Made by a program: the position numbers and the translations under genes. From the NCBI GenBank assembly GCA_963924555.1, contig OZ004593.1, forward strand, positions 4,460,480 to 4,524,479: a stretch of 64,000 nt of DNA. The letters run 5' to 3'. The DNA is from Crambe crambe (taxonomy: Eukaryota > Porifera > Demospongiae > Poecilosclerida > Crambeidae). Below, one piece after another: positions 53,820 to 64,000 of this stretch. Under the pieces are notes generated by a model. That model was given only the letters and a program-made list of their open reading frames with translations, did not search any database and was not told where the DNA came from. Every line of letters begins with the position of its first letter. Positions within the stretch are counted from its first letter, which is position 1.

Positions 53820-54554
53820 GCTTCCTAAGCTCAATGATAAGAAAGATTTCTATAGCAAGATGGACAAAGGAATTCTAAACAGTATTGGATACTATGATAG
53901 GTCTCAAAGATTATCTCCATTGGTCTACTCTAATTCAAGCACCACCCTCTTTCCTGCCAGTTGTGAGTTCTGCCTAAGCTCACCTCACCTTTACAACCAT
54001 GCAACAACAGAGAAAGTTTTATGTATTCGATAGAAGAGCAAGGAATTCAAGGCAGAAAGTTGAATATTGCAGGTAAAACAACTTGGAACTGAACACTGAA
54101 GAAAACTAGAGATCTATATGCCAGACTACTCCAAGCTTTAAAGGTATCTTGATAATATCAAGCAAGAACAGAGGAAAGATTCATGTACTCAATAGAAGAG
54201 CAAGGGATTCAAGGCTGATAAAGTTTAATATTTCCAGAATGCACATGGCAAGTACTTCGTGGAATTTATCGAAGTATGGATGACAAAATGTACTTATATG
54301 TCAGACTTCTGCTAGTGACAACCAGCCTGGTAGCAGCTGATGGATAGAGGTTTATTGCAGGAAAAATAACGAACACTGAAGAAGCTATTCTTGAATGAGT
54401 GTGAGCATAATAATAATCTTGGAATGCAATGAAGATGAGGGAAATCTAAGGTACTAAGCTTGAAAGGTACCTTGAAGAATAATATATATGAGATCTTGGA
54501 AGATGGCATCTTTGATTTGAAAGGAACTTAACTTTTTTTCTCTTTTTTTTAAAG

Positions 54555-54862
54555 CCTTGGGACTCCATGAGATGAAAGAAGTTGAAAAGCACCAGTTCCA
54601 TCAAATATTATTTGGTGGGGACCAACTCACTGCTGTCCGAGCCAGATCAGCTCAAGAAATTCGAACCAATTCTGAAACTGGATTGGGTCATTTAGAAGGA
54701 CTAGTTCCTGTAGCAGAAGACTGGCATGCAAAAGTTCGCCTCCTTGGGGTAAATCAACATGATACTATATCTTTTATAACTACCTCTATAAATTATTATT
54801 GTAATAGGTCATTTGGAAAAGATCATATTGAGAAACATCAAGCATGGATGGCGGGACTTTAG
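54555..54862 (+). pseudogene. DUF6589 protein fragment
   Basis: After a T-rich acceptor-like tract the frame reads LHEMKEVEKHQFHQILFGGD with QLTAVRARSAQEIR, GLGHLEGLVPVAEDWHAKVR and then diverges. It is the better-preserved copy of 14694-14892. The right part (54800-54990) also matches 14935-15080. Confidence 0.75.
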
Positions 54863-56944
54863 TCCAATTAAGAAATCTTATAAACCGGAGGAATGTTCCA
54901 AATAAACAAACCAAACAAAAAAAATGCTAATGCTTGCGAAGATTTAATCAGAATAGTCACCATTGCTAATGTTATGGAGGTCCTATCAATGTATGAAATG
55001 TACTAGAAACTCTCTGGACCCTTCTGTTTGTTTTTCTGTTGGTTTTTGGTATAAATAAGGCTAAAAGTGTTATGATCTGTCATTACCCCTCCTGATTAAA
55101 CAAGCTCTATATTTTATCTACCATATTTAGCATTTGTATTCAGCACCATAAAAAGACGAATGCAGTGTCAAAAGCAGTCTGGTAAAGAAGATCAAGCACT
55201 AGCTCAACTTGCTTCTACTCTTGTCTTGCCCAGAGAGTGGAGCAATCGCAGCTCAGATGGTATGGGAAAGTTGTAATTTTGTAAGATTTCTCATGCAAGC
55301 GGTAGTAGCTCTGCGGATCTTACAATATAAACATCAGGAATAGAGACCCAATCATCCTCGTTATCCAAAATGGGTGTTAGCCATGCAAGAAAATTAGCAA
55401 CAACCTTCCTAACAGAAGAGAGGAGGAAGGTATTGAAATGATCGATGAAGAGTATGAAAACTATACATCAGCTGAGGTGGCCTCAAAAATGAGAAGTATA
55501 CACGCAGTGGTAAATCATAGGACAGCCTCCATAAGACTCTGATCAGGTGTAACTGGACTGTCTTCCATTACATTGTTGTCAGGACTAAAGAATAAGAGTC
55601 GCCGTCTGCTCATATTATGTCAGATATAGTACTGCTTCTGCTGGTGACAACCAGCCTGGTAGCAGCTGATGGACCGAGGTTTATTGCAGGAAAAACAACA
55701 AACACTGTCTTGAATGAGTGTGATGTTGGAATGCAATGAAGATGAGGGAAATCTAAGGTACTAAGCTTGAAAGGTACTTTAAAGAAAGTGATAATACCAA
55801 GCAAGAACAGAGCAAAGGTTCATGATACTAGCTAGCTAGCTCTGGTATTTTACGAATTTAGTTGAAATTAATTGGTACACTGGTACTAAAGAATGGGTGT
55901 AGGCAGATCCTGTTCGAATGGCTAGACAAAAGTGTAATTGGTTGTGGGATTGCAGTACAGACATAGGAACCATGAATTGTAACAAATTGAGGCTGAAATT
56001 TTGATCTGCTTTAGAATGTCACAATTGTGTGGCATTTTTCAAAATGTTGGGAGGTGTTAAGAATGAGTTCTGCAAAAATCAGAGCGGATATTAGTACATA
56101 TTAGCTAGGCTATGTTTTCATGTTGTGCTTTCAAATTATAAAAATAATAAAATTTAATATGAGACTAGATCTAGTTAGATAGTACAAATCTATGAGAGAT
56201 TCAGTATCTCAAATTTTGAAAGATGAGTTTAGTCTTGAGCACAGAAAATCCAATTTGTTACAATTAAGTGACCCAGATAGTTAAATAAATCTGAAGAACC
56301 TTCACCTAAAGAGTGATAAAATACCTATAATTATTCAGAACCACTGACCTCCTTGTGAGAGGTATAATGTGACAGGACAAAGTCAAGATAACTGCCTTGC
56401 TAGCTCTTTTAAAGCAAGACTCTCCCAGCAAACTTTCCTGCCAGCAGAGATAACAGAGCTGATGGCAAAATCTACATTAGTGCACCACAAGTAAGGGTTA
56501 TTACCTACCGGTACAAATCAACAATCAAGGTATTTTTCAAGCCATGAAAAACTAAATTTGGGTGGTTACAGCACAGCTGTAACTCAATCTGGTATTATAG
56601 CAAATACTTTTAATTTTCAAGGTGGATGCCTGTTTGAGAGGTTTAGTCATAAGCACTCCTAATAATATGATTACTACACTAATACAAAACATTCTGTAAT
56701 AAAAAAACATTGAATGGTACAGATTGATTAAGATCTATAAATGAAATGAAGCCATTCTAACTTACATAGTAAAAGGTTATCCTAGCATCTAAAAAGAGAT
56801 TACACAGAGAACATAAATATAAGTATGAGCACACATTCAAGTGAAAAATAAATAAATAAATTAATAAATATACCATAGTCTTAAATAGGGTCAAGTCAGA
56901 ATGTAGCTCAGAAAGCAACTAAAAAGAGGACTTTTTAAATGTTG

Positions 56945-57080
56945 GACACCTTGGACAAAGAGGAGTATTTTTTACAGTTAGGCACTTTAGCTTCAGACAA
57001 AGAGGATAAACAAAGAGGATGAGGACGGTTGGACAAAGAGGATGAGGACAGTCAGACAAAGAGGATGAGGACGATTGGAC
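56945..57080 (+). repeat. Minisatellite in repeat copy C
   Basis: Units of gttggacaaagaggatgagg, as in copies A (3915-4080) and B (9495-9640); unit number differs between copies. Confidence 0.75.
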
Positions 57081-58270
57081 ACCTCAGACTAAGAAGTAAA
57101 TACTATTTAAACTCAAGTTCTAACAGGAAGCGAGGCCACTTCCTGGTCATGAGGTTGTGCACACATGGTCTCACATGAACACAGACTAGCATATACAGTC
57201 TGAACGTCTGAATATAAGAGGATCAACTTTAATTTCAAAACTTGAACTGTGTAAGGATTACATATGCGACTACATTGATTAGGATGCCTAAGACTAAGAG
57301 GGGCTCGAGGATAGCGACTGGCCCGACTCGGAAAAAGTACTCACGACACGTTGCAACTACCCCTGGAACCACTTTCAACACTATGACGACGATTAATCAA
57401 AATTTGTATCAGTAAGGACTGCTCACAAAAATCATCAGTAACACATGCAGTTGTTTCTGGCTTTGAACTGGAATTGTTTTTAGTACTTTCATGAAGACTT
57501 CAGGAATACTTCAATGAGTAATTAAGAGGTTGAGTTTTTGTAGGAGTGGGTCACTAAAAAACAACAAAAACAAAACAAAACCAAATAAAATGCAATGCCT
57601 GGTGACAGTACCAGATGCTACAAACACTATGATGCCAGTAAGAATTTATGAGAATGCTGAATTGAGAAAGTAATGAAAAATCACACTTGGACAATATTTA
57701 CAAAAAGCAAATATGAAAAAAACAAAAACAAAAAAAAAACATACCAAGTAGGAAAAAAAAATTAAAATTACTTTGTACATAAGACTGGGTCCCTTCAAAG
57801 TACTTGGCCAAGTGGAGGGATGGGTTAAGGGCCCCTGGAATATATCGCCACCGAGTGTTTTCGGAGTATTTAATTCTCGTCATGTGTGGAAAACCACCTG
57901 GTGACAGTACCAGATGCTATAATCAGTATGAAGCTAATAATAAGTGACCCCAAGTGCAACTAATTTTCAAATTCAGTCAGCAAGGAATCCCTTATATGAA
58001 CAACATAGAATTTAAACAAAATCAGTAACGATAATAAATGAAATTAAAGGAAAATAAAATAACAAAAATATTAGCAGCAGTGACAGTAGGGAATGCTGAA
58101 TTTATAATAATGAAATAAATCTACACTATGATGAATGCAAACATGAAAAAAAAACAAAAAAACATACCAAGTAGAAAAATAAAATCTAAATTACTTTGTA
58201 CATAAAATTATGGGTTGGTATGCCTGAGTACCTCTCAAACATGAAATCACACATGAAAACAAGCAGTTGC

Positions 58271-59484
58271 ATTCAAAATTCAATAATAGCTACCATGTAA
58301 GGTTGCCCAACATCAGACTAATGACCCTACTGACAATACCTTTCGGTATGGGCAATCAGTAAATAACCAGGTATGTTATCCATAATTCTTTATTGCTACT
58401 TGGTTTTTTTTTTTCTTTTTTCTCCAACCTAAAAGTCATGATTAATGCCAACATGTTTTGACAGCCATGCTTCTGTCATCTTCAGGGCTGAGCAAAAATC
58501 CAAAAAATCAAGAAATACGCCCCTGATGAAGGTTTAACCAGCAAAATACTCATTATTCTCTTCAGGGGTAATTATTCTAAAATTATGCTAGCACAATTGG
58601 CTCAAGCCTAGTGAGAAAACATTTAATACCAGCATAAAAAAACTCTTGTATAATTTTACAATAGAGTGAAGTAAATTTAAAATTCTTCATATTCACTATG
58701 AAAGAATTTCTCCCACACACACCAAGTCTACCACAAGTGAAGGGTATCAAGCTTCCAAGGTACATACCTCCCAAAAAAGGTATACTGGCTGGTCTTTTAA
58801 ATCTCAGCTAATTCTACATACCAAAAATACACAACAGCCAACTTGGCTACCCAATTGAAACTATAATTTCATTTGAGAATGGGCAAATAAGAGCGACATT
58901 GGCCATGAGGTAGAGTGCAGCTGCTCAGCTACGAGTGAGTTTCGTCTGGACCAGAGACTCCCTCATCTGCTGGAGACAACTTCAGCTTCGGAGGTTTTCA
59001 GTTTCAGTCTTTTTCATCCTTAGTCGGTTCAGATGCCCAGAACTAGGCGCCCTCGCTCAGGCCACGGTAGAGTTCATCTCTTAGCACCTTCTTGTTCGTC
59101 ATATCTTGTAGCTGAAAGAATCCTCTGTTTGCAACAGCAAAAAAAAAAGCACTAACTCCAAAAAAGCGCATTGAAGGCGACCAGCTCTTATTCAATGTTA
59201 GTGTATTTTGAATGTATTGTTGCCCAACCCTGAACTCTGTTTCATGTAAGAGTTCTTTTTTCCAGCAGGTATAGAATTATTTGAAAGGCCTTAATGGGTC
59301 ACTATGGATCTTAGGCATTATTTCCTGGACCATACTGTCAAATGTTAATGTAAGTCAGATATCTTCTTTTTACAATTAGCCTCATGCATTGGCAATTGGG
59401 CGGGCTGCACACCCGCTTCCAGAAAAACAGGAAGTAGCAAGGAAAAGCAGCTGCTGTATTTTTTTCATGATCATCAAGTATTAC
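58271..59484. other. Long stretch without recognised genes
   Basis: Contains gccatgcttctgtcatcttcagg (58466), a type of sequence often near the 3' end of invertebrate retroelements, but no coding support. Minus-strand frames at 58583-58774 and 59338-59547 lack domains. Confidence 0.3.
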
Positions 59485-59597
59485 AAATTTTAGTACTGAG
59501 AGGGGCGACGCCTCACTGGACACCTTGTCTGGGAATCCCCGCTCCAAGACTTAGAACAGAGTTTACATATCCTTAATTCCTCTTTGTAGAGTTTATC
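59485..59597. repeat. Interspersed repeat shared with 17000-17125
   Basis: About 95 percent identical over 100 bases to 17019-17120. Followed at 59630-59670 by purine-rich Gly/Arg-type repeat DNA. Confidence 0.7.
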
Positions 59598-59929
59598 GTG
59601 CATAGAACAATAACCTTGTGGCTCACACTTTAGAGAAGGAGGGGGAGCAGAAAGGGGAAGAGGAGGGGTTACAAGAAAGTAGGTTACGAGAAAAAATTCT
59701 TGAGTTAGTGGAGGATGCACTGAAATTTATCAAAGAAAGTATAACTAGTTCAGGTGAGGATTACAATATATTTCAGGGGTAGGAACCAGGAGGGCTGTAG
59801 CTCCACTAGATTTTCAATATGTGCAATTTCTTCAAAGCAAGGTCAATCATCTAGTTCATAATCTTCTTCGGACTCCCTACACCTTTTTGTATGTGTGTGT
59901 GTGCCACATGTGATAATTATTAATTAAGA

Positions 59930-60498
59930 TTTCCCCTTGCATTTATAGCAATCATTATGCCAGTACAAGCCAACGGATATGCTCGCTACTACAAAAGCTT
60001 CCAGATCTTACTGAAGTTAGAAAACATGGTAGAATCTGTAACCAGATGGAAAGAGGAGTGAATACAGCGAAGATAATAGCAGATGGTATGCATGAGGAAT
60101 TGAAGAAGTTTGATGATTTTAGTGGTGATGGAGTACAAACCCCATAGGGCATTGCTGGTGCCATTCCAATAATGGTTCGATCATCAGACTCCAGAAAATA
60201 ATACCAGAAGGGCTGGCCATGGTTGATAAGGAGTTAATCTCACGTTTCTTTCTCATCTGCAAGGATTACGAGAAGGCTTATAGAGAAGGACATACATGTA
60301 ACACTGTAGATACTAAAGTTAAGGAATACAAATCATATTGTAGAGTACATACTTCACAAAGATAAACTTAATGTAACATTACAACAAATCTTATTATACT
60401 TGAATGTTGAAGAGTTAGAGGAAGGGGTTCTAAAATAGCAAGCAATAATAGACTATGAAACAATACACCCAATGTATCAATCGAAGTATATCTAGTTA
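59930..60498 (+). repeat. Duplicated block, copy 2 (left part)
   Basis: Matches 51700-52390. Coding-like frames are better kept here in part: DKELISRFFLICKDYEKAYR and EGHTCNTVDTKVKEYKSYCR. Confidence 0.7.
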
Positions 60499-61008
60499 GT
60501 GGGAATAGCATTTGCGTTTAGATGGAAGAGAGAAAGGTATAAAGTTAAAAAGAGTTTTGTTTCATCGTTAGAATGCATATCGTTTTGTGATGGACTTACA
60601 TTTCATTTCAAGAGCTCCGAGATAAGAAGAAAGGGTCATTTGATTTGGGTGATATTAAAGTACACCGCCACAAGAACCTATGAGGACTATAGTGATGATA
60701 CACATCCAGTGATCGTAAATTTGATTGTTTGCTGGAGTAATTTGTGTGATGGTCAGATGTTTTCTAGTCATTTCAATTCAACTGACAGGGGAAGGCCATG
60801 TATACAGGAGCAGGAAGAGGTGGAGGAAGAGGAGGGATGGAAAGGAGGAGTTGAAAGGGGAAGAGGTGGAGGGGTGGTAGGAGCCAGAGTGAAGATGTGA
60901 TGTGTATCATCACGATACATTGTTGGAATGGCACCATTATGGTATGTAGGATTAGGAGTGGCAGTCGGCCTTACATCCATCAGTGCTGCGATTTACTTCA
61001 GGAAATAG
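60499..61008 (+). CDS. Repeated-family protein with Gly/Arg-rich region and C-terminal membrane segment; one internal TGA
   Basis: From ATG 60499: FRWKRERYKVKKSFVSSLEC, FCDGLTFHFKSSEIRRKGHL, IWVILKYTATRTYEDYSDD, then an acidic run (EQEEVEEEEGW) and GGVERGRGGGVVGARVKM, a TGA at 60898-60900, and in the same frame RYIVGMAPLWYVGLGVAVGL, TSISAAIYFRK and TAG at 61006-61008. The hydrophobic stretch would span a membrane. The tail composition links it to the 5119 gene; the membrane segment recurs at 17452. Whether the TGA is a lesion or a readthrough/intron site cannot be told. Family unrecognised. Confidence 0.4.
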
Positions 61009-61259
61009 TGCTTGTTTTGGTCACAGTTAACAAAATGAAGTGACCAGTAAAAGGCCAACAGCTTGACAAAACTTGGTGTGGGTCTGGTGTCACTGTTATT
61101 GTGACCCCTAGGCACACTGTTAGTACATTGTGCTATAGATAATCAGAGAATAATGATACTTGATACTATTGGCTTATAAAAATTGTTTATCTAATCAATA
61201 CTACAAAATTCAACTGACAGGGGAAGCAGACAAGAAAGTAGGTAATAGATTTCGTATTT
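61009..61259. other. Stretch without recognised genes
   Basis: Nothing recognised. Confidence 0.3.
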
Positions 61260-61660
61260 AAGATGTGAATGTGACAGAGCCACTAGTACGAGTCTATGCA
61301 GCTACTGATGGTTCTCTGGTAACAAAAAGTTCTTTTGCAAGCAAGAGTGTTCCAATTTATGACCAGTTCTGAAAAAAGATTGTTGTCCTGCTTGCAGATT
61401 CCATTTTTGATAAGATGTTTTTGTTAAAATAGAGGACATAGGAGTGCAAAGAGTGGACTTACACTGGATAGTGGTGAGGTTTCAACTGCTTGTATGTGTG
61501 TGCTTGTGTGTGAGTTTGAAGACACAGGTATAAAGTGACAGGACAAAGTCAGGATAACTGCCTTGCTAGCTCTTTTAAAGCAAGATTTTCCGAGCAAACG
61601 GTACAAGTCAAAGGAGAGGTTGACTCTTTAGGTATTTTTTAAGTCATGAAATATATGATA
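61260..61660 (+). repeat. Mosaic repeat: pogo-relic flank joined to repeat-B piece
   Basis: 61260-61465 matches 6655-6920, ending in GGACATAGGAGTGCAAAGAG, the start of the pogo HTH segment. 61495-61600 matches 8815-8900 (gtttgaagacacaggtataa). Confidence 0.6.
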
Positions 61661-61679
61661 GTCTACATGGATATAATTT

Positions 61680-62404
61680 GAGAGATGCAAGTGAACTTGA
61701 TAGATTTGCATCTGTATTTATTGCAAAATTGAATTTTGTCAGTGAAGGTTATAGTGTTTTGTAGTGTACAATAGATTCTTATATTTGTCAGTCAATCCAT
61801 GAATGCATTTAGCGTTTGTTTCTTTGAGTTACATAGATGAGTGCCATGAAATGAAGATCTTTTAACAACTTGGTTACAGAAATATTTCCAAAGAGTTGAG
61901 AAGAGTGCTTTGCCTACCAGCAGAGACAGAAAATCTGAAAGAGAAGGGAAAAAATTCAGAACATCTGACTGAGGAAATCCAAAAGCAAGGCATGTACAAT
62001 GATGGCCAAGAGGATCAAGGTCTGCATAATTTCCTTCTGGAAAAAATCACTCTAGAGCAGACTCGTGAATTAATGATGTGGTCCCAGCTGAGGTTATACA
62101 CCAACGTGATATAAACTGCAAGAGCGTTCTAAATAGATTAAATATTTTGGCCCACTCAATACAAAAGTGGCAGGAGAGCCCTGCCAAGAGAGTAATAGCG
62201 CCAGTATGGAGGGAGGTGCTGCACCCAGAACCCGAATCCACTACCTCCTTTCCTGCCAGTTGTGAGTTCTGCCTAAGCTCACCTCACCTTTACATGCCAT
62301 GTCGCAAAGCTACGTCAATGGTGGGTCATCCAAACAGAATCTACATCTCCTTGAAGAAAATGATATACCAAGCAAGAACAGAGAAAGTTTCATATATTCG
62401 ATAG
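61680..62404 (+). CDS. Possible exons of unknown family
   Basis: An acceptor-like TTGGTTACAG near 61880 precedes a frame with ENLKEKGKNSEHLTEEIQKQ and LHNFLLEKITLEQTRELMMW. A second frame (62078-62404) reads VLNRLNILAHSIQKWQESPA, REVLHPEPESTTSFPASCEF and CLSSPHLYMPC. DNA from 62230 on recurs at 53930-54060 and 7950-8070. The Cys-containing end could be a zinc-binding motif. I recognise no family. Confidence 0.25.
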
Positions 62405-62544
62405 AAGAGCAAGGAATTCAAGGCAGAAAGTTGAATATTGCAGGTAAAACAACTTGGAACTGAACACTGAAGAAAACTAGAGATCTATACGCAAGCTTTA
62501 AAGTTATCTTGATAATATCCATCATCTGAAGACAACTGTGGGGA

Positions 62545-64000
62545 CTGTCATCTCATCAACTTGAAGAGGGCAGTCAGTGCCTTCTCTTGTTGTGGCTCTC
62601 CTCTGTCGGTGACTGAAGACAGGACTAGCAGAAGGGGGTTTGTAGTTAAGATGGCTATTTGCTGCACTGTGTGTGGCAAAAAGTCTAAAATTATAGACCC
62701 CTACTGCGAAGATGATCTGGAAGTCAACCACAGGTCGGTTCTGGCATCGAGAGTCATGGGCAAGGGAAGGTCTGGCCTAGCCACTTTTGCTGGTATGATG
62801 GGAATGCTCCCTCCACTCACTACTCCTATCACTATGATGATATCAAAAGGGCCACTGAAGCGGAGAAGAACATGTCAGCTGCTGCTGCCCTTCTCTGTAA
62901 GGATGCTGATGAGGATGAGATCATGGACGTGAAGGTGACCTGTGACGCAACGTGGCAGAAGCGAAGCCATCAATCTCTGTATGGTGTGGTGGTTATGGCA
63001 TCATGGGATACCAGTCAGGTTCTGGACACGGAGGTGTTGAGCAAGTGGTGCCATGAATGCAATGCAAAGCGGCACTTGAACCCAACATCAGAACAGTTTC
63101 TTGACTGGTGGGAGGATCATCAGCATCTCTGTGGCCAGAACTTTTATGGCTCGGCAGGTTCCATGGAAGCTGAGGGTGCGTTGAATATCTGGAAGCGATT
63201 GGTTGAGAAACACAAGTTGCGGTACACAGCAATGATCGCTGATGGTGACTCATCCACCTATCCCACCATCAAGCCATAGTGGAGATAGCCACCCCATCAT
63301 CAAGCATGAATGTGTTGGGCGCGTTCAAAAGAGGATGTATGCCCACCTCAAGACGGCCAAGGCAAAGCCACACTTTGGGACGGATGGCAAACGAGTAAGG
63401 ATGGGAGGGAAAGGTCGCCTCAATGATATGTTGATGAAAAAGTTTCAGCGTTTTTATGGGAAGGCCATCTGCTCCAATGTGAATGATGCTGAGGCCGTGA
63501 AGAGAGCGCTGTCATGGCCATCTTCTACCACTCATATTCTACTGATGACCGTCCTCTCCACTTCATGTACCCTGCCGGTGACAAGTCCTGGTGCAAGTAC
63601 CAGCACGCAGTAGCGAAGGGCGAACCTCACCTCTCAGAGGACTCGTTGATGGAGTGCTGCGTCCTCGGTGCTACCCAGAACCAGAATAAATAGTTCAACA
63701 GTATTATCTGGAACCATTGTCCAAAGATAGACTTTGCATCTGTTGCAGTGGTGGAGATGTGTGTGGACTTTGTGGTCATTACATTCAATTCTAGGATGGG
63801 GACACTGAGAGGGGTCTTGAAACGACTCCACTATCACTGTGGGCCAACGACATCCAACTTTCTTGACAAGGTTGATGATAACTGGATCTGGATGGCCGGC
63901 TACAAAGGGAAGGAGCTTGTCAAGAGGCAGATGAGGCTTGACGGGGTCGCCATCGAGGAAGAGCAGGCTCAAACGGAGGGGGTGACCTACAGCTCTGGAG
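62545..64000 (+). pseudogene. Kolobok-type (Mutator-like) transposase, frameshifted, cut by window edge
   Basis: Pieces in order: INLKRAVSAFSCCGSPLSVT and CCTVCGKKSKII (N-terminal Cys region), a frame change near 62850, MDVKVTCDATWQKRSHQSLY (first Asp; FDGTW has become CDATW), GSAGSMEAEGALNIWKRLVE, MIADGDSST (second Asp), a frame change near 63275, IIKHECVGRVQKRMYAHLK, FQRFYGKAICSNVN, another change, FYHSYSTDDRPLHFMYPAGD, KSWCKYQHAVAKGEP, then LGATQNQN-K-stop-FN. The end ELVKRQMRLDG leads to EGVTYSSG at the window edge, matching the C-terminal EGT-Y-x-x-GEF of other copies. About 40 residues before LGATQ are deleted. Confidence 0.8.

Larger units (their letters stand above)
53870..58270 (+). 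repeat. Long mosaic interspersed repeat, copy C (longest)
   Basis: Collinear with copy B (7960-10780), with additional blocks. It contains the DUF6589 fragment at 54555-54862, the 55330-55530 segment shared with 7319-7570, the minisatellite at 56945-57080, and both cctggtgacagtaccagatg ends (57598, 57897). Copies B and C differ by many small indels, so both are old. No transposition protein of its own is visible. Confidence 0.65.

Noticed and set aside
58515..58555. CTGATGA followed by a short hairpin, as in a hammerhead ribozyme
   Set aside because: The required GAAA core after stem II is absent (AGCAAAA instead) and no stem I/III closes around it.

Overview
The window looks like animal nuclear DNA, most likely from a sponge or another early-branching marine invertebrate. 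This is an inference: the sequence is AT-rich, introns of about 50-120 bases with clean GT-AG borders interrupt coding stretches, and the protein families are those common in sponge and cnidarian genomes (DUF6589 proteins, Kolobok/'Mutator-like' transposases, Tigger/pogo, hAT, ZNF862-like and Penelope-like proteins). I see no operons, ribosome binding sites, tRNA, rRNA or CRISPR array. The region is mainly a graveyard of mobile elements in which a few host-type coding segments survive.

Layout. 1-5 kb: a ZNF862/hAT-like coding fragment on the minus strand at the left edge, then a tandem array of 33-base exons encoding an 11-residue repeat (1429-1950, partial second copy at 4800), a gag-like relic and copy A of a long mosaic repeat. 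5-10.8 kb: a gene with a Zn-ribbon-like domain and a Gly/Arg tail (5119-5863), a pogo relic, another gag-like relic and repeat copy B. 10.8-14.6 kb: a complete-ended 3.77-kb element with GGG termini and a TTAA target duplication, carrying a broken 'Mutator-like' (Kolobok-type) transposase. 15.6-16.4 kb: a three-exon gene in perfect splice phase for a 186-residue protein with an N-terminal ubiquitin-like domain and a C-terminal zinc-finger-like segment. 16.6-27 kb: relics (gag-like zinc knuckle, tyrosine-recombinase-like exon, second Kolobok-like transposase) and long stretches without recognisable content.

27.97-31.93 kb: a DNA transposon with perfect 31-bp terminal inverted repeats and a TAA target duplication, coding on the minus strand for a large DDE-like protein with only a few frameshifts. 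A 979-bp pogo-type element (TA duplication) is nested in its 3' minisatellite. 32.7-37.2 kb: minus-strand relics of a Penelope-like element, a multi-exon DUF6589 gene, a pogo N-terminus, a gag-like protein and a Kolobok-like protein. 39.5-43.3 kb: hAT and two Tigger/pogo relics. 43.4-45.3 kb: a nearly intact DUF6589 gene on the plus strand. 46.6-47.5 kb: related C-terminal modules on the minus strand. 48.8-49.65 kb: a multi-exon kinase-like gene that lacks the catalytic-lysine exon. 50.1-51.2 kb: an integrase-core relic and a PHD-finger exon. 51.3-64 kb: a 258-bp copy of a dead Kolobok-like transposase, two copies of a duplicated block (51.7-52.85 and 59.9-60.9 kb), a recombinase-like exon, repeat copy C, and a fifth Kolobok-like copy running off the right edge.

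The coding pieces do not form one pathway. The best candidates for something new are the TAA-flanked DDE element, the ubiquitin-like/zinc-finger gene and the 11-residue microexon array. Exon borders are read by eye from splice consensus and frame, and family names rest on recalled motif patterns, not on a search.
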